64,000 nt of DNA from Deltaproteobacteria bacterium (GTDB taxonomy: Bacteria > Desulfobacterota > Desulfuromonadia > Desulfuromonadales > BM103). The translations under genes and the position numbers were made by a program. Shown here one piece after another: positions 7,735 to 15,843 of this stretch. Numbering within the stretch: the first letter of the stretch is position 1; each line of letters begins with the position of its first letter. The stretch spans positions 1-64,000 of the forward strand of contig JAJRRB010000021.1 of NCBI GenBank assembly GCA_024279915.1, given 5' to 3'. The notes beneath the pieces were generated by a model. The model had not been told where the DNA came from. It ran no database searches and saw only the letters and a program-made list of their open reading frames with translations.

Positions 7735-9165
7735 ATGATCAAGGGTCTCTATCTGATTACTCCACAAGGTTCTGACGAGCAGATTCTGAAGGTTGTCCGT
7801 GAAGGATTACGTGGCGGAGTCCGCGTCGTGCAGTACCGCGACAAGCAACGCTCCCCAGAGGCAAAGGTCAATCTGTCCCACCAGCTGGCGCAACTGTGCA
7901 AAGAAGCCGGAGTGACCTTCCTGATCAATGATAATCCGGAACTCGCCATTGCATGTCTTGCCGATGGGGTCCATCTGGGTCAGGATGATGGTTCGGTTCA
8001 CGATGCCCGCAGACTGCTCGGCGCGAACAAATTGATTGGCGTTTCAACCCGCACCGTCGACCAGGCGCTCAAGGCCGAGATGGCTGGCGCCGACTACATC
8101 GGTGTCGGTAGCGTATTCCCGACCGAGACCAAAGATGATGCGGAACTGGTCGGGCTGGAGACGCTGCGCAAAATACGCCGGGCCGTCAAGATCCCCCTTG
8201 TCGCAATTGGCGGTATCGGCTGGACCAATGGCGCCGAAGCTCTTGATGCAGGTGCCGACGCTCTGGCGGTTATTTCGGCTATTGCTGACGATTCGAATCC
8301 TGCCCTCGCAGCCAGAGAGCTTTCGTTGCTCTTCAACAGCAAAAAAGCCCCGGAAGAGACCCGCGTGATGACGATTGCCGGATCTGACCCCGGCGGCGGT
8401 GCCGGGATTCAGGCAGATCTCAAATCGATCGCCCTGCTAGGCTCCTACGGCACCAGTGCCATCACTGTGCTGACCGCACAGAATACGCTCGGGGTTCAAG
8501 GACTTTCTCCGGCCTCAGCAGGCTTCATTGTTAAACAGGCGGAGGCCGTTCTGGACGATATCGGCACCGACACGCTTAAAACCGGCATGCTTTACAATGC
8601 CGAGATCGTCAGCAGTGTCGCCGGACTCATGCAGAGATACAACCTGCTCAGCGTGGTTGACCCGGTCATGATCGCCAAAGGCGGTACTGCACTGTTGAAG
8701 AAAGAGGCTGTTGAAGCCGTACGTAATGAGCTATTGCCCCGCACCTATCTACTGACACCCAACATTCCAGAGGCTGAAGCACTGACCGGGCGAAAGATTC
8801 AGACTCTCGAAGAGATGGAAGAAGCTGCGAGAAGCCTGCAAGAGATGGGGCCAAGGCATGTTCTGCTTAAGGGCGGGCACCGTGAAGAGGATGCGATTGA
8901 TATTCTCCTGGCCGGGAAGACGGTACAAAAGTTGACTGCAGAACGCATCGACACCACCAGCACCCACGGCACCGGCTGCTCCTACTCAGCAGCTCTCGCC
9001 ACCCTGCTTGCCCAGGGGCGACCTTTGCTTAAAGCCGCCGAATCAGCCAAACTCTTTATCAATGAAGCGATTCGTCATGCTGTGCCAATGGGTGGTGGAC
9101 ATGGCCCGATCAATCATTTCGCTGGCGCGAAGGCTGTGCGGAACGCGGATCGCGAACTATCATAA
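7735..9165 (+). CDS. thiED: ThiE-ThiD fusion: thiamine phosphate synthase and HMP(-P) kinase
   Basis: Two thiamine enzymes in one chain. Residues about 1-208 are ThiE, which joins HMP-PP and thiazole phosphate: VQYRDK, LINDNPELA, DGVHLGQDD, GVGSVFPTETK and LVAIGGIG. Residues about 213-476 are ThiD, which phosphorylates HMP and HMP-P: MTIAGSDPGGGAGIQADLK, VVDPVMIAKGG, LLTPNIPEAEALTG, VLLKGGH, and the catalytic HGTGCSYSAALAT. The track begins at a TTG at 7720, but GGAGAAGAGG sits just before the ATG at 7735 and MIKGLYLITP is the normal ThiE start. It is controlled by the TPP riboswitch and lies 181 bp before thiC. Confidence 0.96.
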   Translation: MIKGLYLITPQGSDEQILKVVREGLRGGVRVVQYRDKQRSPEAKVNLSHQLAQLCKEAGVTFLINDNPELAIACLADGVHLGQDDGSVHDARRLLGANKLIGVSTRTVDQALKAEMAGADYIGVGSVFPTETKDDAELVGLETLRKIRRAVKIPLVAIGGIGWTNGAEALDAGADALAVISAIADDSNPALAARELSLLFNSKKAPEETRVMTIAGSDPGGGAGIQADLKSIALLGSYGTSAITVLTAQNTLGVQGLSPASAGFIVKQAEAVLDDIGTDTLKTGMLYNAEIVSSVAGLMQRYNLLSVVDPVMIAKGGTALLKKEAVEAVRNELLPRTYLLTPNIPEAEALTGRKIQTLEEMEEAARSLQEMGPRHVLLKGGHREEDAIDILLAGKTVQKLTAERIDTTSTHGTGCSYSAALATLLAQGRPLLKAAESAKLFINEAIRHAVPMGGGHGPINHFAGAKAVRNADRELS

Positions 9166-9180
9166 GAAAAACACAAAACG

Positions 9181-9271
9181 TTTAACGCAAAGGCGCAAAG
9201 ACGCAGAGGGTGCAAACAAAAGCATCAAACATAGGTCATCATTCTTACTTTGCGCCTTGGCGTCTTGAGTG
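9181..9271. repeat. Palindromic repeat type C between thiED and thiC
   Basis: The left arm aacgcaaaggcgcaaagacg faces the right arm actttgcgccttggcgtctt in inverted orientation, with about 45 bp between. The same word family occurs at 4581, 12855 and, more diverged, 14182. The element would be transcribed in the thiED-thiC spacer. Confidence 0.7.
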
Positions 9272-9346
9272 AGCATAGCAAACGGGCGTTAAAAGCCTTT
9301 TATCCACATTCAAAAACCAACAAAATATACAGAAAAAAGAGGATTC

Positions 9347-10654
9347 ATGAAAACACAGAACACACTGACTCAACTCGAACTCGCCCGTCAGGGCGTTGTC
9401 TCAGACAAAATGAAGCAAGCTGCAGCAACGGAAAACATTGATCCTGAAATCCTGCGCCAACGCATTGCCGAAGGGACAGCGATCATCTGTCATAACAACA
9501 AGCACACCAACGGCATCCCGCTGGCGGTTGGCAAAGGCTTGCGCACCAAGGTCAACGCCAACATCGGTACCAGCAAGGATGACACCAGTATCGACAAGGA
9601 GCTGGAAAAGGCTCGTGTAGCAGTTGCTGCGGGTGCTGATGCCATTATGGACCTCTCGACGGGTGGTCCGATTGATGAAATTCGCAGTGCGATCATCAAT
9701 GAGACCACAGCCTGTATCGGCTCGGTTCCGCTTTATCAGGCAGCTGTCGATACGGTGACTCGCAAAGGCAAGGCAATGGTTGATATGACCGCCGACGAAA
9801 TATTCGATGGCATCATCAAGCATCTCGACGACGGTGTTGACTTCATCACCGTGCATTGTGGTGTAACCAGAGCGACAGTCGAGCGAATGGATAAAGAAGG
9901 TCGCATTATGGAGGTAGTCTCTCGTGGCGGTTCCTTCACCGTCGAGTGGATGAACCATAATAATGCCGAGAACCCGCTCTTTGAACAGTTCGACCGACTA
10001 CTGGAAATCGTCAAACCTTATGACGCCACCCTCTCTCTTGGCGATGGCTTCCGCCCTGGCTGCTTGGCCGACGCCAGCGACCGGGCGCAGATCCAGGAGC
10101 TGATTCTGCTCGGAGAGCTGGCCCAGCGTGCCTGGAAAGCTGGCATACAGGTCATGATCGAAGGTCCTGGTCATGTGCCTCTGAACCAGATTGAGATGAA
10201 TATTCAGTTACAAAAGCGTCTCTGCCACGGAGCCCCTTTCTATGTACTCGGACCGTTGGTTACAGACATCGCCCCCGGTTACGACCACATCACCTGCGCC
10301 ATCGGCGGCACCCTGGCCGCAGCAGCCGGTGCCGACTTCCTCTGCTACGTTACCGCCAGTGAACACTTGGCGCTACCCACCGTTGAGGATGTTCATGAAG
10401 GCGTTATCGCCTGCCGTATCGCCGCCCACGCAGGCGACATTGTCAAAGGCGTACCCGGTGCCATAGAGAAGGACATCGCTATGGCGAAGTGCCGCAAGGA
10501 ACTCGATTGGGAAGGCCAGTTTGCTCTCGCTATGGATCCAGAAAAAGCCCGCCGTATCCGCGCCGAGTCCGGCGTTGATGAAGAGCATGGCGCCTGCACT
10601 ATGTGTGGGGAGTTTTGTGCTTATAAGGTGATGAACGAGCGAAAAACGACTTAA
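9347..10654 (+). CDS. thiC: Phosphomethylpyrimidine synthase
   Basis: ThiC is a radical SAM enzyme that rearranges aminoimidazole ribotide into HMP-P, the pyrimidine part of thiamine. The 435-residue protein has the family core (NANIGTSKDD, AGADAIMDLSTGG, GDGFRPGC, EGPGHVPLNQIE, GPLVTDIAPGYDHI) and the C-terminal [4Fe-4S] motif CTMCGEFC at about 414-421. It is the short form without the N-terminal extension of enteric ThiC. AGAGG precedes the ATG. It has no riboswitch of its own in the 181-bp gap, so thiED-thiC probably share the one at 7560. Confidence 0.97.
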   Translation: MKTQNTLTQLELARQGVVSDKMKQAAATENIDPEILRQRIAEGTAIICHNNKHTNGIPLAVGKGLRTKVNANIGTSKDDTSIDKELEKARVAVAAGADAIMDLSTGGPIDEIRSAIINETTACIGSVPLYQAAVDTVTRKGKAMVDMTADEIFDGIIKHLDDGVDFITVHCGVTRATVERMDKEGRIMEVVSRGGSFTVEWMNHNNAENPLFEQFDRLLEIVKPYDATLSLGDGFRPGCLADASDRAQIQELILLGELAQRAWKAGIQVMIEGPGHVPLNQIEMNIQLQKRLCHGAPFYVLGPLVTDIAPGYDHITCAIGGTLAAAAGADFLCYVTASEHLALPTVEDVHEGVIACRIAAHAGDIVKGVPGAIEKDIAMAKCRKELDWEGQFALAMDPEKARRIRAESGVDEEHGACTMCGEFCAYKVMNERKTT

Positions 10655-10687
10655 TTATATGCGATGTTGACCTTAGATAGAGATGAA

Positions 10688-10715
10688 GGGCCACTTCAAT
10701 CGAAGTGGCCCTTTT
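10688..10715 (+). terminator. Intrinsic terminator after thiC
   Basis: A perfect stem gggccacttc / gaagtggccc with loop aatc, followed by tttt. It ends the thi unit. Confidence 0.92.
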
Positions 10716-10761
10716 CTTAACTCAACGGTTATAACCTAAAAGCAAAAAGCTAAGACCTAAT

Positions 10762-10855
10762 GGGACGCTGATCAAATCTGATGAACGCTGATCAAACCCA
10801 GGACAAAATCTTAGGTTGGTTCTAAATCATGCCCTTTCAGCGTAAATCAGCGTCC
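10762..10855. repeat. Dispersed repeat type B, copy 2 (between thiC and speA)
   Basis: It matches 4467-4563 nearly base for base at both ends (gggacgctgatcaaatctga; aaatcatgccctttcagcg) with changes in the middle. Outside it, agctaag and cttagct form a further pair of arms (near 10749 and 10863), so the full folded unit is about 125 bp. Non-coding. Confidence 0.8.
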
Positions 10856-10904
10856 AATTGCCCTTAGCTTTTTTCTATTCCTAAAACAACTCCATCCTCC
10901 GCCA

Positions 10905-12812
10905 CTACTCCCCCAAATACGTATAAGAAACCAGCATCTTATCGAGCAACTCAACAAAATGACTGGTTTCCTCAAAAGAGACTTGTCGTAACGCCACCTT
11001 CTTCTCCAGATTATCCTGTACGTGCTTGAGAATTTCCGGTCCCTTGTACTGCACATGCTTGAGACTTTCCCAGGTCGCGTCGCCCTTGATCACCGTATCT
11101 ATTTTGTAATTGGTCTTCTTGTTGAAGGTAATGTGCACGGCATTGGTATCACCAAAGAGGTTATGCATATCACCGAGAATCTCCTGATAAGCGCCGATCA
11201 TGAAAAAACCGATGTAGTAATCCTCGTCACCCGCCACCTTGTGCAGAGGCAAGAATTTGGTTCTGCCATTCTCACCGACGAAACTGCTCACCTGGCCATC
11301 GGAATCACAGGTAATATCAGCAATTGTGGCCATAACATCAGGTTTCTGACTGAGCCGTTGCAACGGCATAATCGGGAAAAGCTGGTCGATCGCCCAGGAA
11401 TCCGGAACTGATTGGAAAAGCGAAAAATTGGCGAAGTAAGTCTGACGCAGACTCAGTTGAAAAACCTGCAAGTCCTCTGGAACCTCGCGCATCCGCTCCA
11501 CAATCTCGTTGATCTTGATAAATATCTTGTTGCAACGCCAGTCGGCAAGGGCTCGATCATGCAGAGTCAGGTAGCCAAGGCTGAAAAGACTCACGGCCTC
11601 CTGAATCAACTGTAAGGTGTCGTGATAGTCCTCACGCAGAGAGTGCCGATCAAGACTCTGGTAAATGTCATAAAGTTTTTTGACTGTCGGCGACAGTTTA
11701 TCAGATTCCTCAAGCACGTCATCGTAATCAGGCAAAGCGTTCTGAGTGTTGGTATTGAGAATATTGGTGATCAACACCGAATAGTGCGCGACTATCGCCC
11801 GCCCCGATTCAGAGATGATATTGGGGCAAGGCACACCAGCCTCAACACAGATATTCTTCACCTGGTAGATGACATCGCTGGCGTACTCTTCGATGGAGTA
11901 GTTGACACTGGAGAAGTAGCTCGACTTCGATCCATCGTAATCAACGCCAAGGCCGCCACCAATATCGAGATACTCAAGACCGACTCCCAACTTCCGCATC
12001 TCGGCATAGATCCGGGCACCTTCCACCAAAGCATTTTTGATCTTGTCGATCTTGGTGATCTGGCTGCCGATGTGAAAATGCAGCAACTTCACCTGATCGA
12101 GCAGGTCATGCTCTTTAAGCAAGTCGATAGCCGCCAGGAGCTCCGAGATCTTCAAACCGAACTTGGCGTCACTGCCGCCAGAGGTTGCCCATTTGCCTGT
12201 GCCTTTCGCGGAGAGTTTGACGCGGATGCCGAGCTTTGGTTTGATGCCAAGCTTTTCCGACATGGTAATAATCTTTTCCAGCTCGAAGAGTTCCTCAACA
12301 ACAATAGTGATGTCGTAACCAATCTTGTTGGCATAAAGAATCGTTTCGATAAAATCATTATCTTTATAGCCGTTGCAGATAATCGGCAAATCCTTACCCG
12401 TAGCAAAGGAGATAGCCGCCACCAGTTCCGGCTTGGAACCAACCTCCAGACCAATTTTATGTTTTTTGCCGAACTCGGTAATCGCTTCAACCACCTGACG
12501 CTGCTGGTTGACTTTTATAGGATAGAAGGTCTGATAACCAGCCGGATAATCGTTCTCTTCAATGGCATTACTGAAGGCACGGTTAATGGCATCAATGCGC
12601 CCCTTAAGGACATTCATGAAACGGATCAGGATCGGCGGTTTGATTTTACGCTTGATCAGATCATCGACCAACGCCCGCAGATCAATAGAGTATTTCGAAT
12701 TCGGCGAAGGATGAACACAGACATGCCCTTTGCGGTTGATGGAAAAGAACCCATCACCCCAGTTATCGATGTTGTAGGTTTTTGCTGCGCTCTTGATTGT
12801 CCAACGTTCCAT
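10905..12812 (-). CDS. speA: Biosynthetic arginine decarboxylase
   Basis: Converts arginine to agmatine with PLP, the first step of polyamine synthesis from arginine. The 635-residue protein has the fold-III pattern of SpeA: YPIKVNQQRQVVEAI with the PLP lysine near 100, CNGYKDNDFIE, LLHFHIGSQ, DIGGGLGVDYDG, and a C-terminal beta domain. The track starts at GTG 12821, but that GTG is part of the AGGTGG ribosome site for the ATG at 12812. It is followed upstream, on the same strand, by nspC and the dehydrogenase. No agmatinase or agmatine deiminase gene is in the window, so the agmatine-to-putrescine step must be encoded elsewhere. Confidence 0.96.
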   Translation of the reverse strand: MERWTIKSAAKTYNIDNWGDGFFSINRKGHVCVHPSPNSKYSIDLRALVDDLIKRKIKPPILIRFMNVLKGRIDAINRAFSNAIEENDYPAGYQTFYPIKVNQQRQVVEAITEFGKKHKIGLEVGSKPELVAAISFATGKDLPIICNGYKDNDFIETILYANKIGYDITIVVEELFELEKIITMSEKLGIKPKLGIRVKLSAKGTGKWATSGGSDAKFGLKISELLAAIDLLKEHDLLDQVKLLHFHIGSQITKIDKIKNALVEGARIYAEMRKLGVGLEYLDIGGGLGVDYDGSKSSYFSSVNYSIEEYASDVIYQVKNICVEAGVPCPNIISESGRAIVAHYSVLITNILNTNTQNALPDYDDVLEESDKLSPTVKKLYDIYQSLDRHSLREDYHDTLQLIQEAVSLFSLGYLTLHDRALADWRCNKIFIKINEIVERMREVPEDLQVFQLSLRQTYFANFSLFQSVPDSWAIDQLFPIMPLQRLSQKPDVMATIADITCDSDGQVSSFVGENGRTKFLPLHKVAGDEDYYIGFFMIGAYQEILGDMHNLFGDTNAVHITFNKKTNYKIDTVIKGDATWESLKHVQYKGPEILKHVQDNLEKKVALRQVSFEETSHFVELLDKMLVSYTYLGE

Positions 12813-12854
12813 GTTTACCACCTATAAAAAAGGGACTTATTTACAAAAACCATT

Positions 12855-12977
12855 TAACGCAAAGACGCTAAGACGCTAAGACGCAAAGGGATAAGGGCAA
12901 GACGAAAAGCGTTTGAATTGTTTTTAAACGAGCATTAAAGAAGGTCTCTTTCTTCTTTGCTTTGCGTCTTTGCGTTA
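12855..12977. repeat. Palindromic repeat type C between nspC and speA
   Basis: The arms taacgcaaagacgc and gcgtctttgcgtta are perfect inverted partners about 95 bp apart. The left arm extends into a short tandem array of the 8-bp word gacgctaa (gacgctaagacgctaagacg). The element fills most of the spacer upstream of speA but leaves its ribosome site intact. Confidence 0.75.
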
Positions 12978-13007
12978 CGCTTTTCTTCTTGTTCTCAGTT
13001 TTTTCTT

Positions 13008-14180
13008 TTAAGAGAGCCTCCCCCGAAAATCATCATAATTGAAGCTACGCACAATCTGCAACTGACCAGTTTCCGGCTCAAAGATGCAGAGATGAGGATG
13101 CTGGATACCATTGAAAGTGGTGGTCTTGACCATCGTGTAATGAGCCATATCGAGAAACGCCAGACGATCACCCGGGCTCAATGGCTGACCGAAGGACCAG
13201 TCACCGATAATGTCACCAGCCAGGCACGACGGACCACCGAGGCGATAAGTGTGTGGCTTCACCCCGGGCTCAGAGCCGCCATAAATCTCTGGTCGATAGG
13301 GCATCTCCAGGATATCCGGCATGTGGCAAGTTGCCGAAACATCGAGGATTGCCGTATCAACTTGATTATGCACCACATCCAGAACTTCACCAACCAACAG
13401 ACCTGTCCCGATTGCTATCGCTTCGCCCGGTTCCAAGTAGACATCAACATCGTACATTTGCTTAAAATGTCGGATCAATTCAACCAAACCATCAATATCG
13501 TAACCCTCACGGGTGATATGGTGCCCGCCACCAAGATTGAGCCATTTCATCTGCGGCAAAAACTTGCCAAATTTCTCTTCGAAAACTTCTGCCGTGCGAG
13601 CCAATGGTTCAAAAAGATGCTCACAGAGAGTATGAAAATGCAGACCTTCAATCCCGGCTAGCGACTTACCATCAAATTCGCTGCGACGAATACCGAGCCT
13701 CGAATTCGGCGCACAGGGGTCATAAAGTTCAGTATGCCCTTCCGAGTGCTCGGGATTGACGCGCAGCCCGATCGACACCCTGCCCTGCTCTTTCTCCCAT
13801 AGTGGCCGAAAACGTTCCAACTGGTTAAACGAGTTAAAGATCAAGTGATTGGAGATCGATAGCAGTTCAACCACGTCACTCTCTTTGAACGCAGCGGCAA
13901 AGGAATGCACCTCGCCACCGAACTCCTCCCGGCCAAGCCGTGCTTCCCATGGCGATGAGGCACAAACACCTTGCAGCGTCTCGCTTATCAACGAAAAGGT
14001 ACTCCACATGGCAAAAGCTTTGAGCGCCATGAGGATCTTCGCGCCGCTGCGCCGCTGCACCTCATCGAGAATGCCAAGATTATGGCGCAATCGGCCAAGA
14101 TCGATGACGTAGGCTGGCGATGGAGCCAGTTTTAGAATTTTCTGGATATCGATATCGGTCAAATCATTAAACCTTATCAT
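13008..14180 (-). CDS. nspC: Carboxynorspermidine/carboxyspermidine decarboxylase
   Basis: A PLP fold-III decarboxylase that removes the carboxyl group from carboxy(nor)spermidine to make spermidine or norspermidine. Features: SPAYVIDLGRLRHNL, the PLP lysine in ILMALKAFAMWS, FHTLCEH, WLNLGGGHHIT, and DVYLEPGEAIAIGTG; 390 residues, normal for the family. The ATG at 14180 has no clear ribosome site because a palindromic repeat begins one base upstream. An alternative TTG at 14162 (codon 7) follows AAGG. It lies between the dehydrogenase gene and speA on the same strand, giving a full arginine-derived spermidine route apart from the agmatine step. Confidence 0.93.
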   Translation of the reverse strand: MIRFNDLTDIDIQKILKLAPSPAYVIDLGRLRHNLGILDEVQRRSGAKILMALKAFAMWSTFSLISETLQGVCASSPWEARLGREEFGGEVHSFAAAFKESDVVELLSISNHLIFNSFNQLERFRPLWEKEQGRVSIGLRVNPEHSEGHTELYDPCAPNSRLGIRRSEFDGKSLAGIEGLHFHTLCEHLFEPLARTAEVFEEKFGKFLPQMKWLNLGGGHHITREGYDIDGLVELIRHFKQMYDVDVYLEPGEAIAIGTGLLVGEVLDVVHNQVDTAILDVSATCHMPDILEMPYRPEIYGGSEPGVKPHTYRLGGPSCLAGDIIGDWSFGQPLSPGDRLAFLDMAHYTMVKTTTFNGIQHPHLCIFEPETGQLQIVRSFNYDDFRGRLS

Positions 14181-14181
14181 T

Positions 14182-14336
14182 CAACGCGGAGGCGCTGAGA
14201 CACGGAGAAAACTTTAAATCTGCCTATATAAGCAAAAAGCTATGGTTGTTTCTATACGGCGAATTGTCACTGTTTGGATTGTCTTGTGTTTCCTACCCAA
14301 GCCAGCTTTCCTCTGCGACTCGGCGCCTCCGCGTTG
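14182..14336. repeat. Palindromic repeat (type C-like variant) between the dehydrogenase gene and nspC
   Basis: The left arm caacgcggaggcgctgagac faces a right arm that is its inverted copy (ctcggcgcctccgcgttg). The first 14 bp are exact and the next dozen mostly match. About 100 bp lie between. It fills almost the entire gap between the two genes and directly abuts the nspC start codon. Confidence 0.75.
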
Positions 14337-14345
14337 AAACAAAGA

Positions 14346-15545
14346 TTACAATTCCGGCCACTCGCCACCATCAACAACAACATGCGGCAAACCCATCGGC
14401 CCAACCTCATCAAGGAACAGTTGTGGATCGAACTGCTCCATATTCCACACCCCCGGTTTGTGCCACTTGCCAGTCAGCATCATGATGCCGCCAACCACAG
14501 CTGGCACTCCGGTCGTGTAGCTGATCGCCTGGGAATTTACTTCAGCGTAGCACTTTTCATGGTCGCAGATATTGTAGATGTAGACCTGTTTGCGCTGACC
14601 ATTCTTCCAACCTCTGGCGATCACGCCGATACAAGTGCGCCCTTTGGTCAAGGGACCAAGTGAACCTGGATCGGGCAGAATAGCCTTGAGGAACTGCAAT
14701 GGCACGATCTTCTGACCATTGTATTCCACTTCATCGATACGGGTCATACCAACATTCTGCAGCACTTCGAGGTGTTTGAGATAATTGTCTGAAAAGGTCA
14801 TCCAGAACTGAGCTTTTCTGATCGTCGGAATGTGCTTGACCAGCGACTCCATCTCTTCGTGATACATCCGATAGATGTTCATCGACCCGATCCCTTCAGG
14901 GAAATCGAAAGAACGCTTGGTCTGCAAAGCACCACTTTCCACCCAATCACCATTCTCCCAATGACGACAGGTAGCAGTCACTTCACGGATATTGATCTCC
15001 GGATTAAAGTTAGTGGCAAAAGGCTGGCCGTGATCACCGGCATTGGCATCAATGATGTCAATTTCCTGGACTTCATCGAGATAGTTTTTGGCGGCAAGAG
15101 CTGTATAGACATTGGTCATGCCTGGATCAAACCCGCTGCCGAGCAGAGCCATAAGGCCCTTCTCTTGAAAACGCTCCTGATAATCCCACTGCCATTGATA
15201 TTCAAACCTGGCCGTATCAAGAGGTTCGTAGTTGGCAGTATCGAGATAATCGACTCCGGCCTCAAGACAGGCGTCCATGATGGTTAAATCCTGATAAGGC
15301 AGTGCTACGTTGATCACCAGCTGCGGTTCTTCCTGGCGGATCAATTCCGTCAATTCAGGAACGTTGTCAGCATCCACCTGTGCCGTCTTGATGTCAATAT
15401 CGGCAATTTCGGCAGCGATCGCATCACATTTGGACTTGGTCCTTGATGCCAGGGTGATAGCGGAAAAGATATCCGGCCGTTGTGCGCATTTATGCACGAC
15501 AACATTGCCGACACCACCGGCACCTACAATTAAAACTTTGCTCAT
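14346..15545 (-). CDS. Carboxynorspermidine/carboxyspermidine dehydrogenase (saccharopine dehydrogenase family)
   Basis: Condenses aspartate semialdehyde with a diamine and reduces the product with NAD(P)H, giving the substrate of the neighbouring NspC. The Rossmann start MSKVLIVGAGGVGNVVVHK, the ALPYQDLTIMDACLEAGVDY segment and LLGSGFDPGMTNVY mark the saccharopine dehydrogenase/CASDH family; context with nspC and speA favours the polyamine enzyme over a lysine-pathway enzyme. The track starts at 15593, but GGAG seven bases before the ATG at 15545, which opens directly on the nucleotide-binding motif, is the better start (399 residues). First gene of the polyamine set. Confidence 0.92.
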   Translation of the reverse strand: MSKVLIVGAGGVGNVVVHKCAQRPDIFSAITLASRTKSKCDAIAAEIADIDIKTAQVDADNVPELTELIRQEEPQLVINVALPYQDLTIMDACLEAGVDYLDTANYEPLDTARFEYQWQWDYQERFQEKGLMALLGSGFDPGMTNVYTALAAKNYLDEVQEIDIIDANAGDHGQPFATNFNPEINIREVTATCRHWENGDWVESGALQTKRSFDFPEGIGSMNIYRMYHEEMESLVKHIPTIRKAQFWMTFSDNYLKHLEVLQNVGMTRIDEVEYNGQKIVPLQFLKAILPDPGSLGPLTKGRTCIGVIARGWKNGQRKQVYIYNICDHEKCYAEVNSQAISYTTGVPAVVGGIMMLTGKWHKPGVWNMEQFDPQLFLDEVGPMGLPHVVVDGGEWPEL

Positions 15546-15578
15546 GTCTGGCTCCATATGCTTTGGTTTAACCATCCT

Positions 15579-15660
15579 GTTTATCCTGTCCATCCCTGTT
15601 AATTATGTCTTTAAGACCAGAATCTGTATTTACAGGGATATGCAGGATGAGCAGGATAAA
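15579..15660. repeat. Imperfect palindrome (type E) upstream of the dehydrogenase gene
   Basis: The left part tttatcctgtccatccctgt and the right part acagggatatgcaggatgag, continuing to caggataaa, are inverted partners with a small internal insertion. It occupies the leader between the divergent dehydrogenase and ChaN-type genes. Confidence 0.65.
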
Positions 15661-15843
15661 ATCTTCAGCCCAAAGGAAAAACCCTCAGAGTACGAACAAT
15701 ATCCACACTGCCTTGTTTGTCAATTGAAAAAACAGCTAACGTCCAACACAACACCTTGATATTTCTCTTGAACGCTAGGTCTTGAACATGGTCTAATTTG
15801 TTCTCTACGTAAAAACTTTTCCACAAACTTAATGGATGTAATA

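Noticed and set aside
11622-12827. 401-residue plus-strand ORF
   Set aside because: Fully antisense to speA, which has strong family motifs. The ORF has no recognisable domain and is a codon-bias shadow.
12855-12977. Possible CRISPR-like array from the acgctaag units
   Set aside because: The units are short, adjacent and part of an inverted pair. There are no spacers of uniform length and no cas genes.
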